A stretch of DNA of 64,000 nt from Merluccius polli (taxonomy: Eukaryota; Chordata; Actinopteri; Gadiformes; Merlucciidae). The stretch lies in the NCBI GenBank assembly GCA_030340625.1, contig JAOPHQ010002316.1, positions 2,501 to 66,500 of the forward strand, given 5' to 3'. Numbering within the stretch: the stretch's first letter is position 1; each line of letters begins with the position of its first letter. The position numbers and the translations under genes were made by a program. Positions 48,201-61,497 of the stretch are shown piece by piece. Under the pieces are notes generated by a model that searched no databases, was not told where the DNA came from, and was given only the letters and a program-made list of their open reading frames with translations.

Positions 48201-48951
48201 AAAACCGAGCAGTAAAACGGATCCACTATAAACAACAAGGCACACGTGACGCACGGATAACGAACCACTTGTGTGCAGCAGCAGCAGCAGCGACACCTGT
48301 TTGATCCCCTCTCCTCTCCCCCGGGGGGGGGAGGGGGAGGAGAGGAGAGGAGAGGGGGAGGTGTGTTGGGAGAGAAAACCCTCCTCCCCTGTGTTGCTGA
48401 GGTCTCATCATCCGCTTCCACCTGTCAGGAACGCATAAAGGGTTTTTATTGAGCCGTGTGCATCGATGACATGCAACTGGTGGGGGGGAGGGGGGGGATT
48501 TTATAGAGATGGTGACCATTAGACTATCTTTATTTTATATTAGACTATATTTATTTTATATTAGATTATCTTTATTTTATATTAGACTATATTTATTTTA
48601 TATTAGATTATCTTTATTTTATATTAGACTATATTTATTTTATATAAGACTTTATTTATTTTATATAAGACTATCTTTATTTTATATAAGACTATCTTTA
48701 TTTTATATTACATTAGGCTATCTTTATTTTATATTAGACTTTCTTAATTTTATATTAGACTGTCTTTATTTTATATTAGACTATCTTTATTTTATATTAG
48801 ATTATCTTTATTTTATATTAGATTATCTTTATTTTATATTAGATTATCTTTATTTTATATTAGACTTTCTTTATTTTTTATTAGACTATCTTTATTTTTT
48901 ATTAGATTATCTTTACTATTATTATTATTATTACTATTATTATTATCATCA

Positions 48952-49018
<67 letters not shown>

Positions 49019-49963
49019 ATATAAATAGCAGCAGGTTGCTATGACTATCACGGTGGATGCTGCACAGGCTGCTACCGTACGGTGTTGCGGAGGAGGAGGA
49101 GGAGTGTAGGGGGGGGGGGGGGGAGGAGGAGGAGTGAGGGGGGGGGGGGGGGGGGGGGGGAGAAGGAGGAGGAGTGAGGGGGGGGGGGGGGGGGGGGGGT
49201 TCCTGTGCGGTTGCAGGGATTTTCTATCTCCCCCCACGCACACACATGCACATGCACACGCACACCAACACCGAATAGCCCCTGTTACGCAAGGAGTAGG
49301 AGATCAGTGGGTCTAAAGAGGAGGAGTAGGGGAGGAGGAGGAGGAACACAAAACCCCCGAAGAAAATACATCAAGCTGGGATACACTGGTCGGCTTTGAG
49401 GAGCGGGGTTCTCCTCCTGCTGCTGCTGCTGCTGCACACCGCGATGTGCTCCTCCTCCTCGGGGCTCCTTGTCCACCTTGTTGATGCTGTAGTCTCGCTT
49501 CTTCTCCTCCTTCTCCTCCATCTCCTTCTTCTCCTGTTAGTGGACACATGCAACTTGCAGCGGAGGCTTGCAGGCTGCAGAACGGAGTGATGATGCTTCT
49601 CTAAAGGGATGCTCTCTTGTTTCTTTTTTTCTTTTTTTTTGGTGTGTGTGTGTGTGTGGGGGGGGGTGAGGAGGGGTGAGGAGAGGGGGGGGGGGGGGGG
49701 TGTGTGTTGTTTCTCAGCGTGCAGCACGTTTTATTTATTCCCTGCCACATCAAGTCATGCAGGAACATGAACATCTGCTGCACATGAGTTGATGAGGAGG
49801 GCAGTGGGCTGCAGCTGGACTCTGTGAAGGGTGATCCAGCGTCTCGTTAGGGTGGGGGGGGGGGGGGGAGAGCCTACAATGGTGGAGAACATGCCCACCA
49901 TGAAGAAACACACACCGAAGAGAAGGAAGCAAGTAAGTGTCAAACAATCAGTAATTATTATTA

Positions 49964-50015
<52 letters not shown>

Positions 50016-50427
50016 CGACTCCATTTGGTACAGCCCAAATGTGTTGAGCAATACTATTGACCATATGTGGCGTTTCCGTAAAAAAAAACTAAAAAAAAAG
50101 GTTGGGGTATTCCCATAATGGAGGGGAAGCCGTCGGTGTCGCTCGGGACTCGAACCGCGTCCCATTTTATAACGGACAACTGACTCGTCAGCGGTGGAAG
50201 GAGAAGGACAAGGAGGAGGAGGAGGAGGAGGAGGAAGAAGAAGAAAGAAGAAGAAGAAGAAGAAGAAGAAGAAGAAGAAGAAGAAGAAGAAGAAGAAGAA
50301 GAAGAAGAAGAAGGAGGAGGAGGAGGAGGAGGAGGAGGAGGAGGAGGAGGAGGAGGAGGAGGAGGAGGAGGAGGAGAAGAAGAAGAAGAAGAAGAAGAAG
50401 AAGAAGAAGAAGAAGAAGAAGAAGAAG

Positions 50428-50458
<31 letters not shown>

Positions 50459-53400
50459 CCCCCCAGGCTGCTGCTCCTCCTCCTCCCAGTATGTTGTTAT
50501 GCCAGTGGGTCTGTTGAATTCATCCAGATGGGAGATGCTTTCTGTCACAATGGCTCTGCTCAAGAGAACAGTGTGTGTTGAAACAGATAAAGCACAATAA
50601 GTACTGATTTTTGTTGTTGTTGTTGTTTGGCGATGCTCCGCCATATTGAGAGGACTCCTAAACCGACGTAAATACACCGTAAGCTAGGCTAATGAAGACT
50701 TTGTGTTGCCGCGTCTCGCGTGAGAAACGCTGTGGCCGTTTCAAACACAAATCATTTCACCATGAACGACTAAAAACAATGACCAAAACACCACGACTAC
50801 CAACACGATAACGGACGTTACAACGCTGCTGTGCTTCCAAAATGGCGGTGGTTGTTGCGATGTGATGTGATGTCGTGATGTACAGGCCCTGTACGATGCT
50901 TGTACATGGATATAAAGGTGGACTACATAGTATTCTAACATTTTCAAATATTTATTTGTATTTGTATTTATTTCATAGGGTTAGGGTTAGGGTATAAAAT
51001 AGTATAAGACAAATAATTGTCAGCATGTTCAATACGATCGCTTTTTCTTCTCCCCTATGATATGTTATGTTATCACCCTCACATATCCCGCCCTCGTCTT
51101 CCTCGTCTCCGTCTCTGGCGTTGTCCTTGCTGGACCTCACAAGCATGTCGGTTACTTTCAGCTTTGTGGAGGTCCTCCCACAGAGCGATGAGCACCTTGG
51201 TGAAGGCTATACTGCTGTATTGATTCCGCAGTAACCAGGTCTATTCTGGGCTTCACCACCACTAGTTCGCAAGGTTTCTTTTTTCACTGAATGCGGTTGT
51301 TTTGGAGGGGAAGGAGCAGGTAGGGTAGGGGTTAGGCATCTGGCTCAAGGAATGCTGACGGGTAGACTGCGGATATTGGGGTTCAAACCCAGTACCTTTC
51401 TGCAGGGAGTCAAACACGCTAAGGATGTATGTTTTCTCTCTGTACCCACTGACACTTCTTTATGGAGGAAGGGCAGTCCTAGTTTCCCCTCTGGTTCATT
51501 TGTCTCTTGTTTTTTTAAGGGGATTTTTCCGTCAATCCTAAAATGAAGAATCCTGTGTGCTGTCAATCAATGCTTTGATTGTGGGGTTGTTAAGCTCTTC
51601 GAGACTGGAAGAAAAACCTCTGCAACCTCTACACTTAAAACCAGACATTTACTCCCTGAACGGGAGAGAACAGCCTCTCCTGTACACAAACATTGTGTTC
51701 AGTGGTTAGCATCTTTTAGAGCAATCGTTGTCTCTAAACATATAACCTACAATCACCTATAGCACTAACAACTCAGTCATACTGGTTCCTATGGTAACAG
51801 TGTTTTCTCTCTTTTCTTCTTCTTCTGCTGCCACTATGGAAACTTCCTTTTCCACTAGTGCAGGGAGATCAAACACGGTAAAATATCATGTTCATGTGGG
51901 TTTCAGGGATTGTTTTCACTGCTATTAACTTCCCTTCCTACACGTTGAATGTCTTTTTAAAATGGTTTATGATTGTGTGTCCTTCCATATTTGCAAAAAG
52001 TTCTTGTTCTGCTTGCTCTTCAGATTCTGAGACTACAGATGATGAAGCTGGGGACCAGTTTGAGACCAAAGATGAGGGTGGAGATTATGAGGAACGCGCT
52101 GCGTATACAGGTAGCCATTTTGATTCTGGCTCACCTCACTTATTCCAATGTAAACGTGATATAACAGTAGCTTTAATGTTTGTATTTTCTGTAAACGAAA
52201 GCAGTTACGGAACAGTCCTGTTTTGCACACATACACTTACACGTCTTTTATGTAAATACATGTTTTCATGGGACTTAGTGATGGACAAATCTGCAAATGA
52301 TGATGACAACACAGCATCTGGACATGAAGAGTATAAGGCCACCAGGTAAGCAGAAAACATAAAAAAAAGACCTGCATTTGTTTTTCAATACTCTTTTAAA
52401 TATTGCTTTGTTTGTTTTCTCAAGACAATCTCCCCCTCAAGTCCTCCCGCCCCCATCCCCAAGGATCATCAGGCGCTCCTCCACCTCTCCGATGCAAAGT
52501 CGCTCCGGCTCAACGACGCCCATTAGTTTCACTGGAAGGAAAAAGGTTGCCGTTCCCACTGACTACCAGGACACGGTACCTGGGGAGTTCGAAGAGAAGG
52601 TCAGACAGCCCAAATCGGTCGGCATGTCCCAAGGCAGCACCCAAGACTCCCGACCCCAGACCCCTGTGAGCGAGTTCTCCTCCCGGAAGGAACTGGCAAC
52701 CAGACCTTCCCCAAAGCTCACCAGGGCGAGCTCCAAGGTTTTCGAGAAGGTGCGGGGTTTGGAGGAGAGAAGACGCAGCCTTGACCTTCCCGAAGGCTCG
52801 ATCTCGGGAAGATCTTGGGCGGGATTCAACCGCGAAGGGTCTGTCGACTCGGACGACGGCGGAAGCCGGCTGGGGATCTCCAGAGAAAGTTCCCGGGAAG
52901 ACCTACGGGAGGCTCTGAAGGAGGACGCAGCTGAGAGGAGGTCGATGTTCAGACAGAGGGCCGCCTCGCTCGAGGACAAGCCCCGTTATACGCAGAAGGT
53001 CCAGGACATCGAGAACAAGTTCACCGAGGAGCTCCAGCGCATCAAGAAGCTTGTCGGCAAACCCCACATGAAGAAGTCTTTCTCAACCGATCAACTCACC
53101 TCGAGGGGAAGGCAACGGCAGCCCTTTCGGAAACTGGAGCCTATACCTCCACAAGTCCTCCAGAAGCTCCAAGAGAGGGAACGGGCGCAGTGGGCCAAAG
53201 AGCAGAAAGAAAATGAGCCGACCAAAGAAGGCTCTCCCCCGAGGTCACCACATTTCCTCGGCAACCCGCCAGAGTCAATGCAATTATCAGACCTACCGGG
53301 ACAATGTATAAGGAGGGAAATAAGGATCATCAGTCCAGCTAGAGAAATCATTCAGAGGTCACCTTCACCGGCTGCTACTCGAGCACTGCGTGCAGAATCA

Positions 53401-56400
53401 CCGAGCACAAACGTTGAAATGGCGATGCGTAAAGTGGAACGAAGACCACCAAGCCCACTCGTGCAAAGGGTATCTCGAGTCCAAGAACCACCACACACAC
53501 AATCTCCTGTGCAGATGTCATCAAAGGAGGAGATTTCAGGGCGTAAGACGCCGATAGAAGTTGCCTTGCGGAGAATTGAAAACAGACCTGAGAGTCCTCT
53601 GGCACAGAGAAGAACTATGATCATGCTCCCAGTAGAACCACCACCAGCAAAGACTGCAAGGGTAACGCTGGTCGAGGAAAAGATGGAGGTGGAGGCGATG
53701 AAACCAGCCTCCAAGCTGAGCATCCCCACCATTGTGGTGGAAAATGAGCCTGCAGAACAGACCAACCAGGCGTCGCAGATCACAAGCAGCAAAGGAGGAC
53801 AAGTGCAGAAAACCAAAGCGAAGAGTCGCAGAACGCGGCCTATGTCTCCAGAGCAAGGTCAGAGCTTCTTTCTCCTTTCTCCATTTGTACTTTCTTTCTT
53901 TTATTAATTCTTTAGTAGTGCTTTCTTTCGTTTTAACTTTATCACTCTTTTTTTTTTACATTCTTACTGACTTTTTTTTGTTTGTACATCTTTTCTTTAT
54001 TTCTTTAATTTATATGTCTTTTCTTTCTTTCAATTGTATGTTTGTTCTTTCTCTTTTTCTGTTTTCCTTCCTTTCTTTAGTTGTATTTAGTTATTGTATT
54101 GGACATTGTTAAAGAGTAAAACCAGCTGACCCATCTGACAACAATGACTGTATACAATAACTAATAATTGACCAAATTCTTTCTCTTGAACTCATACAGA
54201 TTCTTCTGATGACTCCTATGTGTCTGCTGGTGAGGACCCGATGGAGGCCCCCGTGTGTGAATGTCCCCTTCAGGACGCCGTCTCTACTGCCGGTACGGAC
54301 GTACTCCTGAAGTGTGTCATTGCCGGCACCCCTCTTCCCGAAGGTAGGCAACAAAACTCTGTTGCATGAACCAACCAAAACATTTTCATACTGTAACCTG
54401 AGGATGTGCTGTTGGCCCAACACCCAACGCATATTTGATGCAGTAAAATAAGCACAACTTTCTCATTCTGACCATATCAAAAAGGGGAGATTTAACAAAA
54501 TTAACAATTCTCTATGTATATTGTTCTTCAATACAGTATTCCCCCTTTAAGTTCACTCTCCCATGGTCAAATGAAACAGGCGAGGCATATATGTTCTTGA
54601 CATTTTTTTAAATTAATTTTGGCCATCTCGCGATCCACTTGGTCCCCTGCTATGACCCGCTTATGGGTCGCGACCCACAGTTTGAAAACCACTGGTTTAA
54701 GTCACGATCCTTCCACCATATTTGACACCGTCTCACTGTTGTTTTTTTCTCCTTGTTTTTTTCAGTGACATGGAGAAGAGATAACACCGTCCTCGCTGGC
54801 GGTGCTAACTGTGTGCTGAAGGTGGAAGGCGATCGGCATAGCCTCCTCATCAAGTCCGCGAAACCAAGCGACAGTGGAAAATACTCTGTCACCGCAGTCA
54901 ACGAGGTCGGCAAGGTCTCCACCTGTTCCACCCTCATCATCAAAGCAGGTAACTTCTTTAGGTATTACGATGTGGTGCTATAGGAAACCCTTTTTGTTGG
55001 TAATAGGCTTCATCTCTCATTCCAGGAAATCAAATCATCTTTAATCAGTTTGAAGGAATTCAGTTTAACGGCCATACTGCTGCGGCTGTAGAGTATAAGA
55101 AGCCATTATTTTTCTTTTGGACAGCAGTAAATTGGTTTTCAAACAGCTTTTTCCAAATCACCTTTGTGATTATAAAATGAAAATGGAAGAAACCCTCTTC
55201 TCCCATTGTTCCCACAAAATGAAGAATTAGCTTTCTTAGGTCCAAATATAGTATTTTGTCCATTGCTCTATTGTCAACTGTAACTCGTAGCACGGTGATT
55301 GACAGCTAGCTTTGATGTTTTGGACGGACTCAAATATCAAGGCGAAGCTCTACCCTAGCCACGGCGACAAACCCTCCCACTTTTTAAAAAGCTGTGTCCC
55401 GCCCAAACCTCCGCTTTGATGCAGACGCCACATGAAAGACGTTTGAAAAATGCCATCTGACTTGCGTTGGATTGGGCCTTTAAGGTTATATGATGTCTTT
55501 TTTCCCCCCACTCTCAGCAAAATGTGTCTTCCATATATTGCAGTTGAGCAACCTCACTATAGTTGCCATAGCAACTCAGAGGCTAAATCTAACCTATAAA
55601 TTGCCCACTACAGCACAGCAGTTCCACTCGATATGAATCCTCTTGTTTTGTGGTCTTAGGTTACATACTCGTTTTAAAGCCCAACATTATTTTCTCTGAG
55701 GCAATACACAATTATTTGTTGTAAAAGAAATTGAAAAAAAAACCTGAATTAAAACACCCAATTAAAACAATAAAAAACTTAATTAATCTGAATGTCATTG
55801 CATCAACCTAAAATCACATTTACATCTAAGTATATGAATTATTGCATTTTGTGTTGATTATATTTAGTCATTTAGCAGAACCTTGTAACCAAAGCAACTT
55901 AACAGCTAATTTTAGATACATGTCATCAAGGAGCAGGTAGGAGTTTAGGTAATCTTGCTCAAGGATGTCTAACAGGTGGATTTGGACATTGGTGTTCAAA
56001 CCAAGAACCTTTAGGCTTGGAGTCAAACACATAAACATATAATGCGTTTGAATGGAAATAACTTGTTGGGTTTGTAGCGTTTCGTCATCAATGACAGCCA
56101 CCTGACTTCCGCGACACGTAGTATGTCCAAAAACATGCATACTTTTGACTCGCATACTAATAGTACGCCAGAAAACACGACACACTGTAGTGTGTGTAGT
56201 AGGTAGGTACGCAGGTTCAGGTAGTGGCCTAAGTCTTACACAGTGTTTACTGGTATGTGGAAGGCTTGGCTCAGGAGCCCCGGGAGAACCTGGGGGTGCC
56301 CAGGAACATCAGCAGCCCCATCACGTCTGACGAGGAGTACCTCAGTCCCCTGGAGGAAGGCCTGGATCCGGGGCGACCGGGACCCAGACGGGTCATCGAC

Positions 56401-59400
56401 ACCAGGTTTAAGGAGGCCCCGGCGTTCCTGGTAAGAACGTGGGGAAGCTAACACGCCCCCCCCCAAACCTGTTCACTGATTGGCCGCCATAGCTTACATT
56501 GCACTTCCCCTCAAAATGTGCCTTCATCCGTTTACTTTTCCTGCTCCATTCTCCCTGTTCATTTATGACAGACTTTTTTTAAGGAGGTTCACATATGTGT
56601 TCGTTTCTACGACACTTCATCCTATAATGTTATAACGATCACCAGATGTCCCTGAATGAGTGAATTCTGGAGACTTTTGGTGGAACCATAAATGCACGTG
56701 CCGGGTTAGCACATTGGTGAATTTACCATAACGTATCGCATGACAATGTTCCATGTTTATCACCTTAACATCTATTTTCTCTCAAATATCTCACCATGGC
56801 CTGGTTTCCCTATCACGTCTCATCCCATTGGGTGGTCCAGACGTAGGGTGGATCTGTCTCTAACTCCCGTGCTGCCATCCCACACAGGTCACCATAAGTG
56901 ATCAGGCTGTCGTTGAGGGACAGGAAGTGACCATGTCCGTGCGAATAAGTGGACAACCCAAACCTATGCTCTATTGGTAGGTTCCCCCCCCCCCCCCCCC
57001 CCACCACCACCACCACAACCACCACCACCTCCCATGTCATGAAATCCTTTAACTCATGCCGGTTGTACGTATCTGAATGTATGCCCACATGTCTGTTCTC
57101 TTTGGCGCGTGTTGCCTTGAAATGAAGGCCAACTGGCAAAAGATGATGACTAAAGATTGAAGATGGGATGTTTTTTTTTCTCACCCTGGCTTGAATCTCT
57201 ACGCTGTGTCATACAAGTAATCAGAATTAGGCTATTTAGATTTTGAACCAGAAACAGATTCAGAGAAGATGCTGAACAGAAGGTTACAATTCAGAAATGA
57301 AGCATCGTACATACAAAGCAAACATAACGTTAAATACGTTAGAGGCTCTCTCGTAGAGAAAATTACTGGCCATTATTTAGCAGATGTTCATATCGCAATG
57401 AAATCCAGCTACTCTTCCACTACGCTATGCAGTGAAAACCAATTTAAAAAACAACAGCTTTTCGTAGCTTTGAATAGGACCTGGGCCAAGCATGCAGGTT
57501 GGCTGACGTCTGTATGTGTATGTGAGCAGAGCAAAGGATCGTCTTTATATTTACATACTGTATAACCCTGCCGTGTCTCCGCGTCCTCGCAGGCTGAGGG
57601 ACAGGGTGACGGTGAAGACGGGTCCGCGGCACGTGGTGCGCGAAGCGGAGGACGGCGCCTTCGAGATGACCATCAAGTGCGCAGCGCGGTCGGACACGGG
57701 CGCGTACACGTGCAAGATCATCAACGAGTACGGGACGAAGCAGTGCGAGGGAAGACTGGAGGTCAGAGGTAAATGTTTAATTTAAAACCGCTTTCATTTA
57801 GTCTAGTGGTTCAACATTTACTCCTACTTTTTTTTTTTCCGGGAACATAACACAATGGTTTATGAATACGAAAAGACATTGATATGAATAAAACGGATAA
57901 TATCAAATGTGAACATCTTTCTAGACGTTTTTAAAGAGTTGACAAAATCATTAAATAGTGAATGAATACAAAAAGACATTATTACGACAATAAGGGCGTG
58001 TTCACACCTACCGTTTTTTTGTTTTACATATATTCCTATGTAGCAGAGCGTTTTTGGAAAAAGTCCCCAGCGTTTTTTAAAACGCCTCTCTCTCTCTGCG
58101 GTTTTTTCTCCTGCACCGAGCGTCAAAAAAAAAGATGAAAAAAGTTCAACTTTCAGGAAAAAAGCGCCCGACGTCAGGCGTTTTTTTGACAACGTCGGCT
58201 TCTACTGTACAATGGGTTCGTTGCTAGGCGATAGAAAAAACGCTCTCGGCGCTTTCAGGACAAAAAACGCTGCCAGCTCTTTTTTTTTAATTGAAAAAAC
58301 GGTCGGCTCAACTTTTCCCTATCACAAAAAACGCTAGGTCTGAACACGCCCTAAATAGGCCTATTATGAAAGCTACATATATATCTACATATATTGAAAA
58401 GCAATACATCTTTCCAGACATTCATTCAAACAAGGCACACTTGTTATTGTTCATTGGAAAAATAGAACATAACAAAATGGTTTATTAATTCGAAAAGACA
58501 TTGATATGAATAAAATTGATAACATCAAATGCATCTTTTGAGACATTTTTAAAGAGTTGACACAATCATTAAATGGTGAATGAATACGAAAAAGACATTA
58601 TTACGACTAAATATTATGAAAGCTACACATCTACATATATTGAAAAGCAACACATCTTTCCAGACATTCATTCAAACAAGGCACACTTGTTTTTGTTCAT
58701 TGGAAAATGGGAAAATAATGAAATGGTTCATGAATACGAAGAGACATTGATCATTTGCTTTAATCACATTGATATGAACACTCAATCCCCCCCCCCCCCC
58801 CCCCCCCCCCCCATAGCGGCGCCGCTGGAGCCCGGTCTGGTGGTGATCCGGCCGGTCAGGGACATCACGGCGCAGGCGGGGGACACGGTGATGTTCGAGT
58901 GCCACGTCAGGGGCCCCCAGGACACCGACGTGGACTGGCTGGCCAACAACAAGCTGATCCAGCCGGCGCTGCTCAACTGCAAGATGCACTTCGACGGCCG
59001 CAAGTGCCGCCTGCTGCTCAACTCGGTGCACGAGGACGACAGCGGCACGTACGTGTGCAAGCTGAGCACGGCCAAAGGTTGGTGGCCATGAGGGCGACTC
59101 TTGGGTTTCAGTCGGTCAATTTGTTAATCAGTTCATTCGGTAGATAGATAGATAGATAAATACGAACTTTATTGATCCCCGAAGGGAAATTCAGTCGTCA
59201 TAGCAGCAGTGGTACATATAGTGCAATTACCAAAGCAGAGTAAATTAAAAATAAAAATCTCAAAAAAATAAAGAATAAAAATAAGAAAAGTACAAAAATA
59301 AATACAAAGTGAATATAGAATGCAGGGATGCAGTGGTGCAATAGATGCAACTGTGCAAAATGGTTTTATACTGTAAATAAATATAAATAAACTAACAGTA

Positions 59401-59532
59401 GTGCAAATGAATTGTGAATTGTGAAGAAGGCTGATTTCAAAGTGAGAAAGAACTGTTTTAAACGCACTCTTGGTTTGTTTGTGTCTTTCTTTTCATTTGT
59501 ACATTCTGTCTTTTGTTCGTATATTCTTTTCT

Positions 59533-59615
<83 letters not shown>

Positions 59616-60329
59616 GCCTGTCTGTCTTCAGAGGAGGTGACCTCCGTTGGCAAGCTCAAGGTCATTCCCTCCGTCTATCCGCTATTCACCCGCAAGCTGG
59701 ACGTGCTGGAGGTGATCGAGGGCCGCAACGCTCGCTTCGACTGCAAAGTCAGCGGCACCCCTCCGCCACACGTCACCTGGAGCCACTTTGGTAAATATCC
59801 TCTTGTATGGTTCCTTTACCGTCTCTGTCCAAACTGGAAATGGAAACTGACCTCCCCTGTCTGTGACTATACAAGCCGAAGCGAACCTCCCTAGCTGTAC
59901 AAACTGAAACTAAATCTAACCTCCGCTGTACCTGTACCTGTACCTGTCTGTAACTGTACCAAACTGAAAGTGAAACGTCTCTAACCTGTAGACCAGCCTC
60001 TATCGGACAGCGAGGACGTGCGCATCGTGAAGGAGGGCGGGCGCCACTCGCTCATCATCTTCCACGTGACCAATGAGGACGAGGGCTTTTACACCGTCAC
60101 GGCGCGCAACGGCCAGGGCGAGGCGGAGAACTCAGCCGAGCTTTACGTCCAGGAGCCGCGGCCGGCCATCTCCTCCCAGATGTAAGGAGCTCCTCGCCTC
60201 TCTCTCTCTCTCTCTCTCTCTCCACCCTGTGGTTCATCCACCGCATAGCAATAGATTTTTTTTATAGATACATAAAGCTGATTTTTATATAGACACATGT
60301 CTTTACATTAAGCTGATTTCTATATATAT

Positions 60330-60403
<74 letters not shown>

Positions 60404-60577
60404 CTTTTTTTTAATGTTTAATATCACCCATTTTATTTTAATGTTTTATGCTTTTTGTGTTTCTTTATTAGTCCTATACTAATGCTTTTGAAGTTTTAAT
60501 GCTTTTCTGTATTCTTATATTACTTTTGTCCTGTACAGTGTCTTTGAGTTCTTTGAAAAGCGCTTTATAAATAAAAT

Positions 60578-60617
<40 letters not shown>

Positions 60618-61463
60618 GATACATGTCTTTACATTAAGATCATTTCTATATAGATACATGTCTTTACATTAAGCTCATTTCTATATAGATACATGTCTTT
60701 ACATTAAGTTCATTAAATATAGATACATGTCTTTACATTAAGTTCATTAAATATAGATACATGTCTTTACATTAAGTTCATTAAATATAGATGCATGTCT
60801 TTATGTTAAGCTGGTGTCTCCAGCTGCTCAGATAACTGTATCTCATAAATGCTCCAGACCTGCCAGAGTGGAAAAATCGACCAGCCAAGTAATTGTTAAT
60901 TGTTAATATGTAACCCTGAATGTGTTTGTCTGCCAAATGGTCAAATCTATCAGCCACTGGCTGGTGGCAGGTGTTCATTTTGCTGATAATTATAATTGAT
61001 AATTATACAACTGTTTTCGTGTCAGAACATTGACATACTTCACAATCAGAGTTGAAATAATTGATTGAATGCACAATATGTTTTTGCAGAACACTAAACA
61101 ACAACAAGGTCATTTGTTATGATGATTACAATATTGATTGTATGCTTTGATTGCCCCTCTCTCACGTCTCTCTACTCTTCCACCCCCCCTCCCTCTACCT
61201 TTCCTCTCATCCCCACAACCAATCATCTCCTCCTCCTCCTCCTCCTCCTCCTCCTCCTCCTCCTCCTCCTCCTCCTCCTCCTCCTCCTCCTCCTCCTCCA
61301 TCATCATCTCCCCCTACTCGTCCTAATCCTCCTCCTCCTCCTCCTCCTCCTCCTCGTCGTCCTCCTCCTCCTCCTCCTCCTCGTCGTCCTCGTCCTCGTC
61401 CTCCTCGTCCTCCTCCTCCTCCATCATCATCATCATCACCCCCTCCTCATCCTCCTCCTCCTC

Positions 61464-61497
<34 letters not shown>

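Noticed and set aside
48509..49018. 169-codon open frame with IRLYLFY repeats
   Set aside because: A 21-bp AT-rich minisatellite read in frame; composition and period explain it fully.
50102..50677. Poly-Arg, poly-Lys/Glu and poly-Ser/Pro open frames
   Set aside because: All six readings come from GGA/GAA trinucleotide DNA; there is no complex sequence or splice support.
50978..50995. Interstitial telomere repeat as a fusion scar
   Set aside because: Only three GGGTTA units; too short to support a chromosome fusion.
52563..53856. Minus-strand open frames over speg exon 4
   Set aside because: Shadows of a long GC-rich coding exon; the + strand frame carries the SPEG landmarks.
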